A stretch of DNA of 64,000 nt from Zafaria ginkgonis. GTDB lineage: Bacteria > Actinomycetota > Actinomycetes > Actinomycetales > Micrococcaceae. Where the stretch lies: contig NZ_BAABEO010000023.1 of assembly GCF_039540195.1 (NCBI RefSeq), forward strand, positions 284,899-348,898. The letters are read 5' to 3'. The position numbers were made by a program, and so were the translations under genes. How positions within the stretch are numbered: the stretch's first letter is position 1; each line of letters starts with the position of its first letter. Positions 50,850 through 59,727 of this stretch are shown here, piece after piece. A model generated the notes under the pieces. It saw only the letters and a program-made list of their open reading frames with translations. It was not told the DNA's origin and did no database searches.

Positions 50850-52481
50850 ATGGCCCAGGACCCCCGAGCAGCCCGTCCCGCCGCAGCCCGTCCCGCCCCG
50901 ATCCTCCGCGCCCGGGCGGTGGCCCTCCTGGCGGCCGCGGCAGTCCTCGCCGGCTGTTCGGCTGCAGGGTCCGCCGCCCCCGCCGCTTCCGGCACCGCCG
51001 TCGGCGGCCCGGTCCTGGAGGTCGAAAGCCTGGTCCTGAACATCGGCGCGGACCAGTCCCGGCGCAACCTCGCCTGGTCCTCCGCCACGGGGGAGGACCA
51101 GTATGTGCAACTGGCCAAGGCCGCGGACGCCGCCGGAGGGGCCTTCCCCGCCGGCGTGGCCACCACCGTCGCCGCCACGTCCGGGGGCGAGGACGGCGGC
51201 CGGCACTATCACGATGCGACGCTGGCCGGACTGGAGGAGGGCACCCGCTATCTCTACCGGGTGGGCAGCGACGCCGCCGGCTGGTCCAGGACCCACGCCT
51301 TCACGACCGGGGACTTCGGCGCCGGCCACGCCTTCCTGCTGTTCGGCGACCCGCAGATCGGCGCGGGGGAGCTGGGGACGGACAGTGCGGGGTGGGCCAG
51401 CACCGTGCGCCGGGCCACGGACATGTTCCCCGGCACCGCCTTCCTGATGTCCGCCGGGGACCAGGTGAACGAGGCGTCGGACGAGGCCCAGTACGCCGGA
51501 TTCCTGGCCCCCGGGAAACTGGCCGAGCTTCCCTTGGCCACGACCATCGGCAACCACGACGCCGGCTCGGAGGCCTACGACCGGCACTTCAACATGCCGA
51601 ACTCCGGCACGGCCCGCGACTCCCGGCCCGAGGGCGATTACTGGTTCCGCTACAACGGCGCGCTGTACATCAACCTGAACTCGAACATCGAGGACAATGC
51701 CGCGCACGCGGCCTTTGTGCGTGAGGTCATCGCCGAACAGGGTACCGACGAGCAGGGCAGCGGCCCGGCGTGGACGATCGTCACTTTCCACCACTCCGTC
51801 TTCAGCGTGGCCCACCATGCCACCCAGGCGGGCATCCTCGCCCGCCGCGAGGCACTCGCGCCGGTGTTTTCCGAGGCGGGGGTGGACGTGGTCCTGATGG
51901 GCCACGACCACGTGTACGTGCGCTCCTTCCTGATGGACGGAACCACCCCGTCCCGGGACCGCGGGGAACTCGCCGGGGACCTGGAACCGGAGGAGGGCGA
52001 GGTCCTGTATCTGACGGCCAACTCCTCAAGCGCCAGCAAGTTCTACTCCATAAAAGACCGGAAGTTCGCCTACGCGGCCGTGCGGAACCAATCGAAACGG
52101 GCGAACTTCACCAATGTGGAAGTCACGGACGACGTGCTGACGCTGACCACCTACGTCCTTTCCGGAGCCGCCGCCAACGCCACCGTTTCCGTCCTGGACA
52201 GGGTCGCCCTTTCCAAGCCCGACCGCGAGGCCCCGTCGATCACGGCAGCGGCAACCGCCGCCATCGCGCGGGGTGGAGGCTTCGATCCGCTCGAGGGAGT
52301 GTCGGCCAGCGACGCCCGGGACGGCGACCTCACCGCTGCCCTTCGTGTCTCCGGCCGGGTCCTCAGCAGCATTCCCGGCGAGTATCGGCTGGTCTACGCG
52401 GTTTCCGATGCGGCGGGGAACACCACCCGAGTCCTCCGCACCGTCAGCGTGGCCGCTTCCTCCTGGCCGCCACGCTTCTGA
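50850..52481 (+). CDS. Purple-acid-phosphatase-like metallophosphoesterase lipoprotein
   Basis: 543-aa exported protein. Signal sequence with lipobox VLAGC (around residue 34), fibronectin-type domain (about 50-155) then a calcineurin-like phosphoesterase with all metal motifs: LLFGDPQIG, SAGDQVNE, TIGNHDAGS, TFHHSVFS, GHDHVYVRS. C-terminal DUF5011-like immunoglobulin domain (about 455-535, SASDARDGDLTAALRVSG). Probably cell-surface phosphate scavenging. Start 50850 after GAGGAA. It separates argR from argG, which are adjacent in mycobacteria. Confidence 0.9.
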   Translation: MAQDPRAARPAAARPAPILRARAVALLAAAAVLAGCSAAGSAAPAASGTAVGGPVLEVESLVLNIGADQSRRNLAWSSATGEDQYVQLAKAADAAGGAFPAGVATTVAATSGGEDGGRHYHDATLAGLEEGTRYLYRVGSDAAGWSRTHAFTTGDFGAGHAFLLFGDPQIGAGELGTDSAGWASTVRRATDMFPGTAFLMSAGDQVNEASDEAQYAGFLAPGKLAELPLATTIGNHDAGSEAYDRHFNMPNSGTARDSRPEGDYWFRYNGALYINLNSNIEDNAAHAAFVREVIAEQGTDEQGSGPAWTIVTFHHSVFSVAHHATQAGILARREALAPVFSEAGVDVVLMGHDHVYVRSFLMDGTTPSRDRGELAGDLEPEEGEVLYLTANSSSASKFYSIKDRKFAYAAVRNQSKRANFTNVEVTDDVLTLTTYVLSGAAANATVSVLDRVALSKPDREAPSITAAATAAIARGGGFDPLEGVSASDARDGDLTAALRVSGRVLSSIPGEYRLVYAVSDAAGNTTRVLRTVSVAASSWPPRF

Positions 52482-52636
52482 GCCGTAGCGGCGGACCGTT
52501 GCCCTGGGCCCCGGGCGCTGCCCGTCTTTCCGGCCGGGAGGGATGTTTGCGCACGGCGGAAACGGGTGCGAGCATGGGTGCAGGAACGGGCCGCGCCAAC
52601 GGAGGTGTGGCGCCACCGAAAGCAGGGGAGGCACCA

Positions 52637-53197
52637 ATGAACGCATCCACCGACCGCATCGAACGCTCGATCCTGATCCGCACGGACCTCACCGCGGCGT
52701 GGGCCCTCGTGTCCGAACCAGGCTGGTTCATCAACGACGGCGGCATTACCCGGCACGAGGTGGAACGCGACGGCGACCTCGCCCGCGTCACCGACCCGGA
52801 CCACGGAACCTTCCTGATCCGCACGGTGGCGTTGGAGGAGCCGCACCGCGCGGCGTTCCGGTGGCTGCCCGTGGAGCCCGGCCCCGAAACCGAGGCCATA
52901 ACCGAGCTCGCGCTCGAGCCCGCCTCCGAAACCGCGCCCGCCCCCCAACCCGCGGCGGGGCAGGACGAGGGCTCGACGCTGATCGAATTCCGCTTGGAGG
53001 ACTCCGGCGAAGGCACCGTGAGGCTCACCGTTGCCGAGAGCGGCTTCGAGTCCCTTCCCGTCTCGGAAGAAACCCGCCGGCACACCCGTGAGGACAACAC
53101 GGAGGGGTGGATCATCGAACTGGCGGTTGCCCGACAATTCCTGGAGAGCGGGGCGGTCCCGGAAGCTCCGGCCTCGAGCCTGCTCGCCGAAGACTGA
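52637..53197 (+). CDS. SRPBCC-domain protein (AHSA1-like)
   Basis: 186-aa START/Bet v1-like protein. N-terminal IERSILIRTDLTAAWALVSE is the family beginning, then WFINDGGITRHEV, and late TRRHTREDNTEGWIIELAVA. A Pro/Ala-rich insert (about 95-115) interrupts the sheet. Hydrophobic ligand binding is typical; ligand unknown. ATG 52637 after GGGGAGG. Confidence 0.8.
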   Translation: MNASTDRIERSILIRTDLTAAWALVSEPGWFINDGGITRHEVERDGDLARVTDPDHGTFLIRTVALEEPHRAAFRWLPVEPGPETEAITELALEPASETAPAPQPAAGQDEGSTLIEFRLEDSGEGTVRLTVAESGFESLPVSEETRRHTREDNTEGWIIELAVARQFLESGAVPEAPASSLLAED

Positions 53198-53262
53198 GTT
53201 CGCTCAAGGACCGGGCTGGTTCAGGACTGACCTGGCCAGGTGTGGGTGCTTGGCGGCCGGCG

Positions 53263-53871
53263 CTATTCGCCGGCCGCGCGCCGGAAGGCGCTTTCCTCCG
53301 CGGCGCCGAACAGTACGAACCGCACCTCGGCGATGCCGACGTCGTCCTGCCTTGGCGTTGCTTGTGCCGGCGTGGCCTCTCCTGTCTGCGGGGCCGCGCG
53401 CCAGCCGCGCACCGCGTCCACCGCGATCCGCGCGACCTCCTCGACGTCCCAGCCGAAGATCCCGGCGCTGACCGCCGGAAAGGCGACGCTGTGCGCGCCC
53501 AGTTCGGCGGCGACGTCCAGGCTGGAGGTGAAGCAGGAGGCCAGCAGCGCGGGATCCGTCTGGCCGGCGTGGCGGTTGGGTCCCACGGTGTGGATGACCC
53601 AGCGCGCGGGCAGCCGCCCTCCCGTGGTGGCCACCGCCTGGCCCACCGGCAGCCCGCGGGGCAGCACGGTTCGGCGCAGTTCGCGGCACGCGGCCGACAG
53701 TTCCGGACCGGCGGCGGCGTGGATGGCCCCGTCCACCCCGCCGCCGCCGGCGAGAGCGGAGTTGGCGGCGTTCACGATCGCGTCCGTGTCCTGGACGGTG
53801 ATGTCCCCGCGGCGGACCGTGATGCGCAAGCGCGGGTCAGCCGGGTCCTTGCGTGGCGACGACGTGGACAT
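53263..53871 (-). CDS. Macro-domain protein (ADP-ribose hydrolase-like)
   Basis: 202-aa protein. Macro signature AIVNAANSALAGGGGVDGAI and PAVSAGIFGWDVEEVARIAV match the MacroD/YmdB class that removes ADP-ribose from O-acetyl-ADP-ribose or proteins. The catalytic Asn/Asp environment (NAAN, GGGVDGAI) is intact. Located 18 bp after the ankyrin gene on the same strand, so likely co-transcribed. No toxin-like ADP-ribosyltransferase is seen adjacent. Confidence 0.92.
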   Translation of the reverse strand: MSTSSPRKDPADPRLRITVRRGDITVQDTDAIVNAANSALAGGGGVDGAIHAAAGPELSAACRELRRTVLPRGLPVGQAVATTGGRLPARWVIHTVGPNRHAGQTDPALLASCFTSSLDVAAELGAHSVAFPAVSAGIFGWDVEEVARIAVDAVRGWRAAPQTGEATPAQATPRQDDVGIAEVRFVLFGAAEESAFRRAAGE

Positions 53872-53889
53872 GAACGGGCCTGCTTCGCG

Positions 53890-54336
53890 CTAGAGGTATT
53901 CCTCGATGACCTTTTTCAACTCCGGCAGGCCGAACATGTCGGTCACCGCCAGCGCGTTCTGCGCCCCCAGCTTCGGATCGGCCCCGCGCTCCAGCAGGAA
54001 GCGGGTCAGGGGTTCGTTCTGGCGGAAGACCGCGCAGGTGAGTGCCCCCTGGCCCTTGTCGTTGAGCCGGTTGACGTCCGCGCCGCGCTCAACGAGGCCC
54101 CGCGCGATCGCGTCCTGGTCCTTGTAGGCGGCGAGGATCAGCAGGGTGTCGCCCTTGGCGTCGGTGAGGTCGGCGGGCAGGCCCTGGTCGACCAGGGCGA
54201 GCAGGCGGTCGGTCTCGCCGTTGCGCGCCATGTCGAAGGTCGAGTGGAGGAAGGCAAGCTCGTCGTCGGTGAGCTGGGTTTCGGCGAGCGGGGCAGCGCC
54301 CTGCTCGGGGGTGCCGGCGGCGGAATCCTGGGTCAT
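53890..54336 (-). CDS. Ankyrin-repeat protein
   Basis: 148-aa soluble protein with three ankyrin repeats: GDTLLILAAYKDQDAIARGL, GQGALTCAVFRQNEPLTRFL, QNALAVTDMFGLPELKKVIE. Protein-protein interaction is expected; partner unknown. ATG 54336 with TACCCT (54344-54349) and a 7-base gap, a leaderless arrangement. Divergent from argG. Confidence 0.9.
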   Translation of the reverse strand: MTQDSAAGTPEQGAAPLAETQLTDDELAFLHSTFDMARNGETDRLLALVDQGLPADLTDAKGDTLLILAAYKDQDAIARGLVERGADVNRLNDKGQGALTCAVFRQNEPLTRFLLERGADPKLGAQNALAVTDMFGLPELKKVIEEYL

Positions 54337-54399
54337 GATGAACAGGGTACCGTTCGAGCCCCCTCAACAGGCCGCTGCCCCGGCGCAGGTCGACCTTTC

Positions 54400-54417
54400 T
54401 GCATATTTATGTAGACT
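54400..54417 (+). promoter_or_regulatory. argG promoter with ARG-box-like site
   Basis: TGCATATTTATGTA (54400-54413) is an AT-rich near-palindrome overlapping the -10 TAGACT (54412-54417); TGTGAATAAGAAA follows. ArgR binding would occlude the promoter. The leader to argG is about 64 bases. Confidence 0.68.
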
Positions 54418-54488
54418 TGTGAATAAGAAACGACACTATCCCGCGGGCATCCGCGCGCGCGGGAGGCAGACTGACCAAGGAGAACACC

Positions 54489-55700
54489 GTGAAGGAACGC
54501 ATCGTCCTCGCCTATTCGGGCGGCCTGGACACCTCCGTCGCCATCGGCTGGATCGCCGACGCCACCGGCGCCGAGGTGATCGCCGTGGCCGTTGACGTGG
54601 GACAGGGTGGCGAGTCCCTGGAGACGGTGCGCCAGCGCGCCCTCGGCTGCGGCGCCGTCGAGGCCTACGTGGCCGACGCCCGGGACGAGTTCGCCAACGA
54701 GTACTGCATGCCCACCCTGAAGGCCGGCGCGCTGTACCAGAACCACTACCCGCTGATCTCCGCGATCTCCCGTCCGGTCATCGTCAAGCACCTGGTCAAG
54801 GCCGCCAAGCAGTTCGGTGCCACCACCGTTTCCCACGGCTGCACCGGCAAGGGCAACGACCAGGTCCGCTTCGAGGTCGGGATCCAGACCCTGGGCCCGG
54901 AGCTGAAGTGCATCGCCCCGGTCCGCGACCTGGCGCTGACCCGCGACAAGGCCATCGCCTACGCGGAGGAGAAGCAGCTCCCGATCGAGACCACCAAGAA
55001 GAACCCCTACTCGATCGACCAGAACGTCTGGGGCCGCGCCATCGAGACCGGCTACCTCGAGGACATCTGGAACGCCCCGACCAAGGACATCTACAGCTAC
55101 ACGGACTCCCCGGAGTTCCCGCCGGCTCCCGACGAGGTCACCATCACCTTCAAGGAAGGCATTCCGGTGGCCATCGACGGCGTCGCGGTCACCCCGCTGC
55201 AGGCCATCGAGCAGCTGAACCGCCGGGGCGGTGCCCAGGGCATCGGCCGCATCGACATGGTCGAGGACCGCCTGGTCGGCATCAAGTCCCGCGAAATCTA
55301 CGAGGCCCCGGGCGCCATGGTCCTCATGGAGGCCCACAAGCACCTGGAGAACGTGACCGTCGAGCGCGAGCAGGCCCGCTTCAAGGCCACCGTCTCCCAG
55401 CGCTGGTCCGAGCTGGTCTACGACGGCCAGTGGTTCTCCCCGCTGAAGCGCTCCCTGGACACCTTCATCGACGACACCCAGCGCTTCGTCTCCGGCGACA
55501 TCCGCATGGAGCTGCACGGCGGCCGCGCGGTCGTCAACGGCCGCCGCTCTGACACCGGCCTGTACCGCTTCGACCTGGCGACCTACGACACCGGCGACAC
55601 GTTCGACCAGTCCAGCGCCCGCGGCTTCATCGACATCTTCGGCCTGACCTCCAAGGTCGCCACCGAGCGCGACGAGCGCGTGGCCGGAGAGGCCAAGTAA
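54489..55700 (+). CDS. argG: Argininosuccinate synthase
   Basis: 403-aa ATP-dependent enzyme joining citrulline and aspartate. P-loop AYSGGLDTSVAIGW at the N-terminus, then SHGCTGKGNDQVRFE and the ENPYSID-like KNPYSIDQNVWGR. Complete. GTG 54489 after AAGGAGAA. argH begins at the next base after the stop. Confidence 0.98.
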   Translation: MKERIVLAYSGGLDTSVAIGWIADATGAEVIAVAVDVGQGGESLETVRQRALGCGAVEAYVADARDEFANEYCMPTLKAGALYQNHYPLISAISRPVIVKHLVKAAKQFGATTVSHGCTGKGNDQVRFEVGIQTLGPELKCIAPVRDLALTRDKAIAYAEEKQLPIETTKKNPYSIDQNVWGRAIETGYLEDIWNAPTKDIYSYTDSPEFPPAPDEVTITFKEGIPVAIDGVAVTPLQAIEQLNRRGGAQGIGRIDMVEDRLVGIKSREIYEAPGAMVLMEAHKHLENVTVEREQARFKATVSQRWSELVYDGQWFSPLKRSLDTFIDDTQRFVSGDIRMELHGGRAVVNGRRSDTGLYRFDLATYDTGDTFDQSSARGFIDIFGLTSKVATERDERVAGEAK

Positions 55701-57248
<1,548 letters not shown>

Positions 57249-57300
57249 CGCCGAGCGGGCTCCTCGCCCGCTCGGCAGGGGTCCGCAGCCTGCCATACCT

Positions 57301-57352
57301 CACGACGGCGGCCGGTGGCTTTCCGCACGGAAGGCCACCGGCCGCCGTCGTG
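57301..57352 (+). terminator. argGH terminator
   Basis: 25-bp stem with one mismatch (57301-57325 with 57328-57352), loop CA. Outer ACGACGGCGGCC is shared in style with terminators at 33275 and 37200. Confidence 0.9.
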
Positions 57353-57424
57353 CCATGTCACTGAGGCACAGTCAGCCAGGCGGGGTCACTGACGCGGACG
57401 GGGGAGCCGGGCTAGGCTGGGCCC

Positions 57425-58231
57425 ATGACCCGGATCACACCCACTGACCTGGCCGGCGCGGTCCGTGCCGCCGCCGCGAACTTCCGCCGCACGGCCGACC
57501 GCCTGGAAGACTCCGCGTTCCGCACCCCCTCGGCCTTGGCCGGCTGGTCCAAGGCCCACGTCCTGGCCCACATCGACGGGGTGGCCCGCGCGCTGGCCCG
57601 CCAGCTCGAGTACGCCCGCCGCGGCGAGCGCATCGAGTTCTACGACGGCGGCATGGAGGGGCGCAACCGCCGCATCGACCTGGGGGCCCTGATGGCGCCG
57701 GCCCAGCTGCGCGATCGGCTCCGCGAGGCCCTGGACCTGTTCGAAGCCGAGCTCGACGCCGTCCCCGCCGACGGCTGGGACGCGGCGACCAGTTTCCGCG
57801 GCCACGGCACGGTCGCCGACTGCGTGTTCGGCGCCTGGCGCGAGCTGACCATCCACGCCTACGACCTCGGCGGCACCGCCGGTCCCGTGGACTGGACCCC
57901 CGAGTTCTGCGCCCACCTGTTCGAGTTCCTGGCCCCGCGCGTGCCCGCCGGGGCACGCTTCGTCCTGCAGCCCACCGGCCGTCCGCCCGTGGTGCTGGGG
58001 GAGGGGCGGGACAGCTGGGTGCTCACCGGGATGGAGTTCGACCTGGCCGCCTGGCTGGCCGGACGCGAGCCCTCCGGACAGGTCCGCGCCACCGCCGCGG
58101 CGGACGCCGCCGAACTGCCCGAGCTCGGTCCCTGGCCCTCGGCGCTGCCGGCGGAACCGGCGCTTGCCGTGGATCAGGCACTCGCGGTGGATCAGGCCCA
58201 GTCCGCCGAACCGGCGGCACGGCAGTCCTAG
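57425..58231 (+). CDS. Mycothiol-dependent maleylpyruvate isomerase family protein
   Basis: 268-aa protein of the DinB-like TIGR03083 group. N-terminal four-helix domain with metal-ligand-like His residues (LAGWSKAHVLAHIDGVARAL; AWRELTIHAYDLGG). C-terminal SCP2-like half (TGMEFDLAAWLAGREPSGQV) and a low-complexity tail with ALAVDQ repeats. Members use mycothiol as cofactor; the reaction here is unknown. ATG 57425 with TAGGCT (57413-57418) and a 6-base gap, leaderless. Confidence 0.85.
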   Translation: MTRITPTDLAGAVRAAAANFRRTADRLEDSAFRTPSALAGWSKAHVLAHIDGVARALARQLEYARRGERIEFYDGGMEGRNRRIDLGALMAPAQLRDRLREALDLFEAELDAVPADGWDAATSFRGHGTVADCVFGAWRELTIHAYDLGGTAGPVDWTPEFCAHLFEFLAPRVPAGARFVLQPTGRPPVVLGEGRDSWVLTGMEFDLAAWLAGREPSGQVRATAAADAAELPELGPWPSALPAEPALAVDQALAVDQAQSAEPAARQS

Positions 58232-58245
58232 CCGGCCGGCGCGCC

Positions 58246-59130
58246 ATGCCCACCGTGCCGATGGAGAATGTGCCGCAGGGTAGTTTTCCGCCCGGCCACC
58301 TGCCGTCCCCCCGCTTCCCTCGGGAAGGGGTGCCGCTGGCCCGATTGTCGGGCACGGAGCTGCTCGCCGGGCCGCTGCTGGAGGTGGCGCCGGCGCTGCT
58401 GGGGGCCGTGCTGACCTCGACCGTCGATGGTGAGCCCGTCTCCGTCCGGCTCACCGAGGTGGAGGCCTACGCCGGCGGGCACGACCCCGGATCCCACGGC
58501 TTCCGCGGCCGGACCGCCCGGAACGCGGCCCTGTTTGGTCCGCCGGCCACCGTCTACGTGTACTTCACCTACGGGATGCATTTCTGCGTGAACATCGTCT
58601 GCGGGCACGACGGCGAAGCCTCCGCCGTGCTGTTGCGTGCCGGCGAGGTGCTGGCCGGGGCCGAAACGGCACGCGACCGGTCGCAGCGCAGGAAGTCCGC
58701 AGGCTTGGGGGCGGCGTCCGGACGCGCGCGGCCGTTGCGGGACCGCGACCTGGCCAGCGGGCCGGCGCGGCTGGCCCGCAGCCTGGGCCTGACCCTGGAC
58801 CACAACGGAACCCGGCTCGGGACCTCCACCGGTCCGGAACCGGATCCCGCGGTGGATCCCGCAGCGGGGGAGGGCCAAGGCCCCGAGGCCCCCGTGCTGC
58901 AGTTGTCCGGATGGGGGACGGTGTCGCCGGGGCAGGTGCTGCAGGGACCGCGCGTGGGCGTCGCCGGCCCCGGCGGATCGGACGGCTACCCGTGGCGTTT
59001 TTGGATCGACGGGGAACCGACAGTCTCCCGCTACCGGCCCGCCGTCGTCCGCACACGGTCCCGCACGCCCCGCCCGACACCTCCGGCGCCGGGCGGCGAA
59101 TCGGCCGGCGGCGCGGTGCCGAGCCGCTAA
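58246..59130 (+). CDS. 3-methyladenine DNA glycosylase (AAG/MPG type)
   Basis: 294-aa base-excision enzyme. VRLTEVEAYAGGHDPGSHGF holds the catalytic Glu, RTARNAALFGPPATVYVYFT and YGMHFCVNIVC the DNA-binding pocket. Removes alkylated purines. N-terminal 30 residues and the C-terminus (TRSRTPRPTPPAPGG) are extra. The mpg-tyrS linkage is conserved in mycobacteria; here apt and helD are inserted between. Confidence 0.93.
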   Translation: MPTVPMENVPQGSFPPGHLPSPRFPREGVPLARLSGTELLAGPLLEVAPALLGAVLTSTVDGEPVSVRLTEVEAYAGGHDPGSHGFRGRTARNAALFGPPATVYVYFTYGMHFCVNIVCGHDGEASAVLLRAGEVLAGAETARDRSQRRKSAGLGAASGRARPLRDRDLASGPARLARSLGLTLDHNGTRLGTSTGPEPDPAVDPAAGEGQGPEAPVLQLSGWGTVSPGQVLQGPRVGVAGPGGSDGYPWRFWIDGEPTVSRYRPAVVRTRSRTPRPTPPAPGGESAGGAVPSR

Positions 59131-59139
59131 CATGGTGGG

Positions 59140-59676
59140 GTGCCAAAAGCCTCCGAAACCGTCACCGAGCTGCTCGACCGGCTCTCCGTCGTCGTCCCTG
59201 ACTACCCGCAACCCGGGATCTCCTTCAAGGACCTGACACCCGTTTTCGCCGACCCGACCGGCTTGCGCCGTATCGTCGACGAGATCGTCGCCCCGTTCGC
59301 GGGAGACTTCGACGTCGTCGCCGGGCTGGAGGCCCGCGGCTTCGTGCTCGCCGCGGCCGCCGCCTACGCCACCGGCACGGGCATGGTCACCGTGCGCAAG
59401 AAGGGCAAGCTGCCGCGCGCGGTCCACTCCGAGGACTACTCGCTCGAATACGGCACCGCCACCCTTGAACTGCACCGCGACGACGTCGCCCCCGGCACCC
59501 GGGTGCTGATCCTGGATGACGTGCTCGCCACCGGCGGCACCGTGGGCTCGGCGGTGCGCCTGTTCGAGCGCGCGGGGTGTTCGGTTGCCGGCGTCGGCGT
59601 CGTGCTGGAGCTGTCCGGCCTGGGCGGCCGCGAACGCCTCGCCGGCCACCGCGTGCACGCCCTGCAGCAGGTCTAA
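59140..59676 (+). CDS. apt: Adenine phosphoribosyltransferase
   Basis: 178-aa purine-salvage enzyme making AMP from adenine and PRPP. PRPP motif VLILDDVLATGGTVGSAVRL, plus YPQPGISFKDLTPVFADPTG and GLEARGFVLAAAAAYATGTG. GTG 59140 with TAACAT (59128-59133) 6 bases upstream, inside the end of the glycosylase gene; a leaderless arrangement. Normal length. Confidence 0.95.
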   Translation: MPKASETVTELLDRLSVVVPDYPQPGISFKDLTPVFADPTGLRRIVDEIVAPFAGDFDVVAGLEARGFVLAAAAAYATGTGMVTVRKKGKLPRAVHSEDYSLEYGTATLELHRDDVAPGTRVLILDDVLATGGTVGSAVRLFERAGCSVAGVGVVLELSGLGGRERLAGHRVHALQQV

Positions 59677-59727
59677 GCCGCGAAGAGTACAATTGTTTGT
59701 CCGTCGTAACGCGTGAGAAGAGGATCC

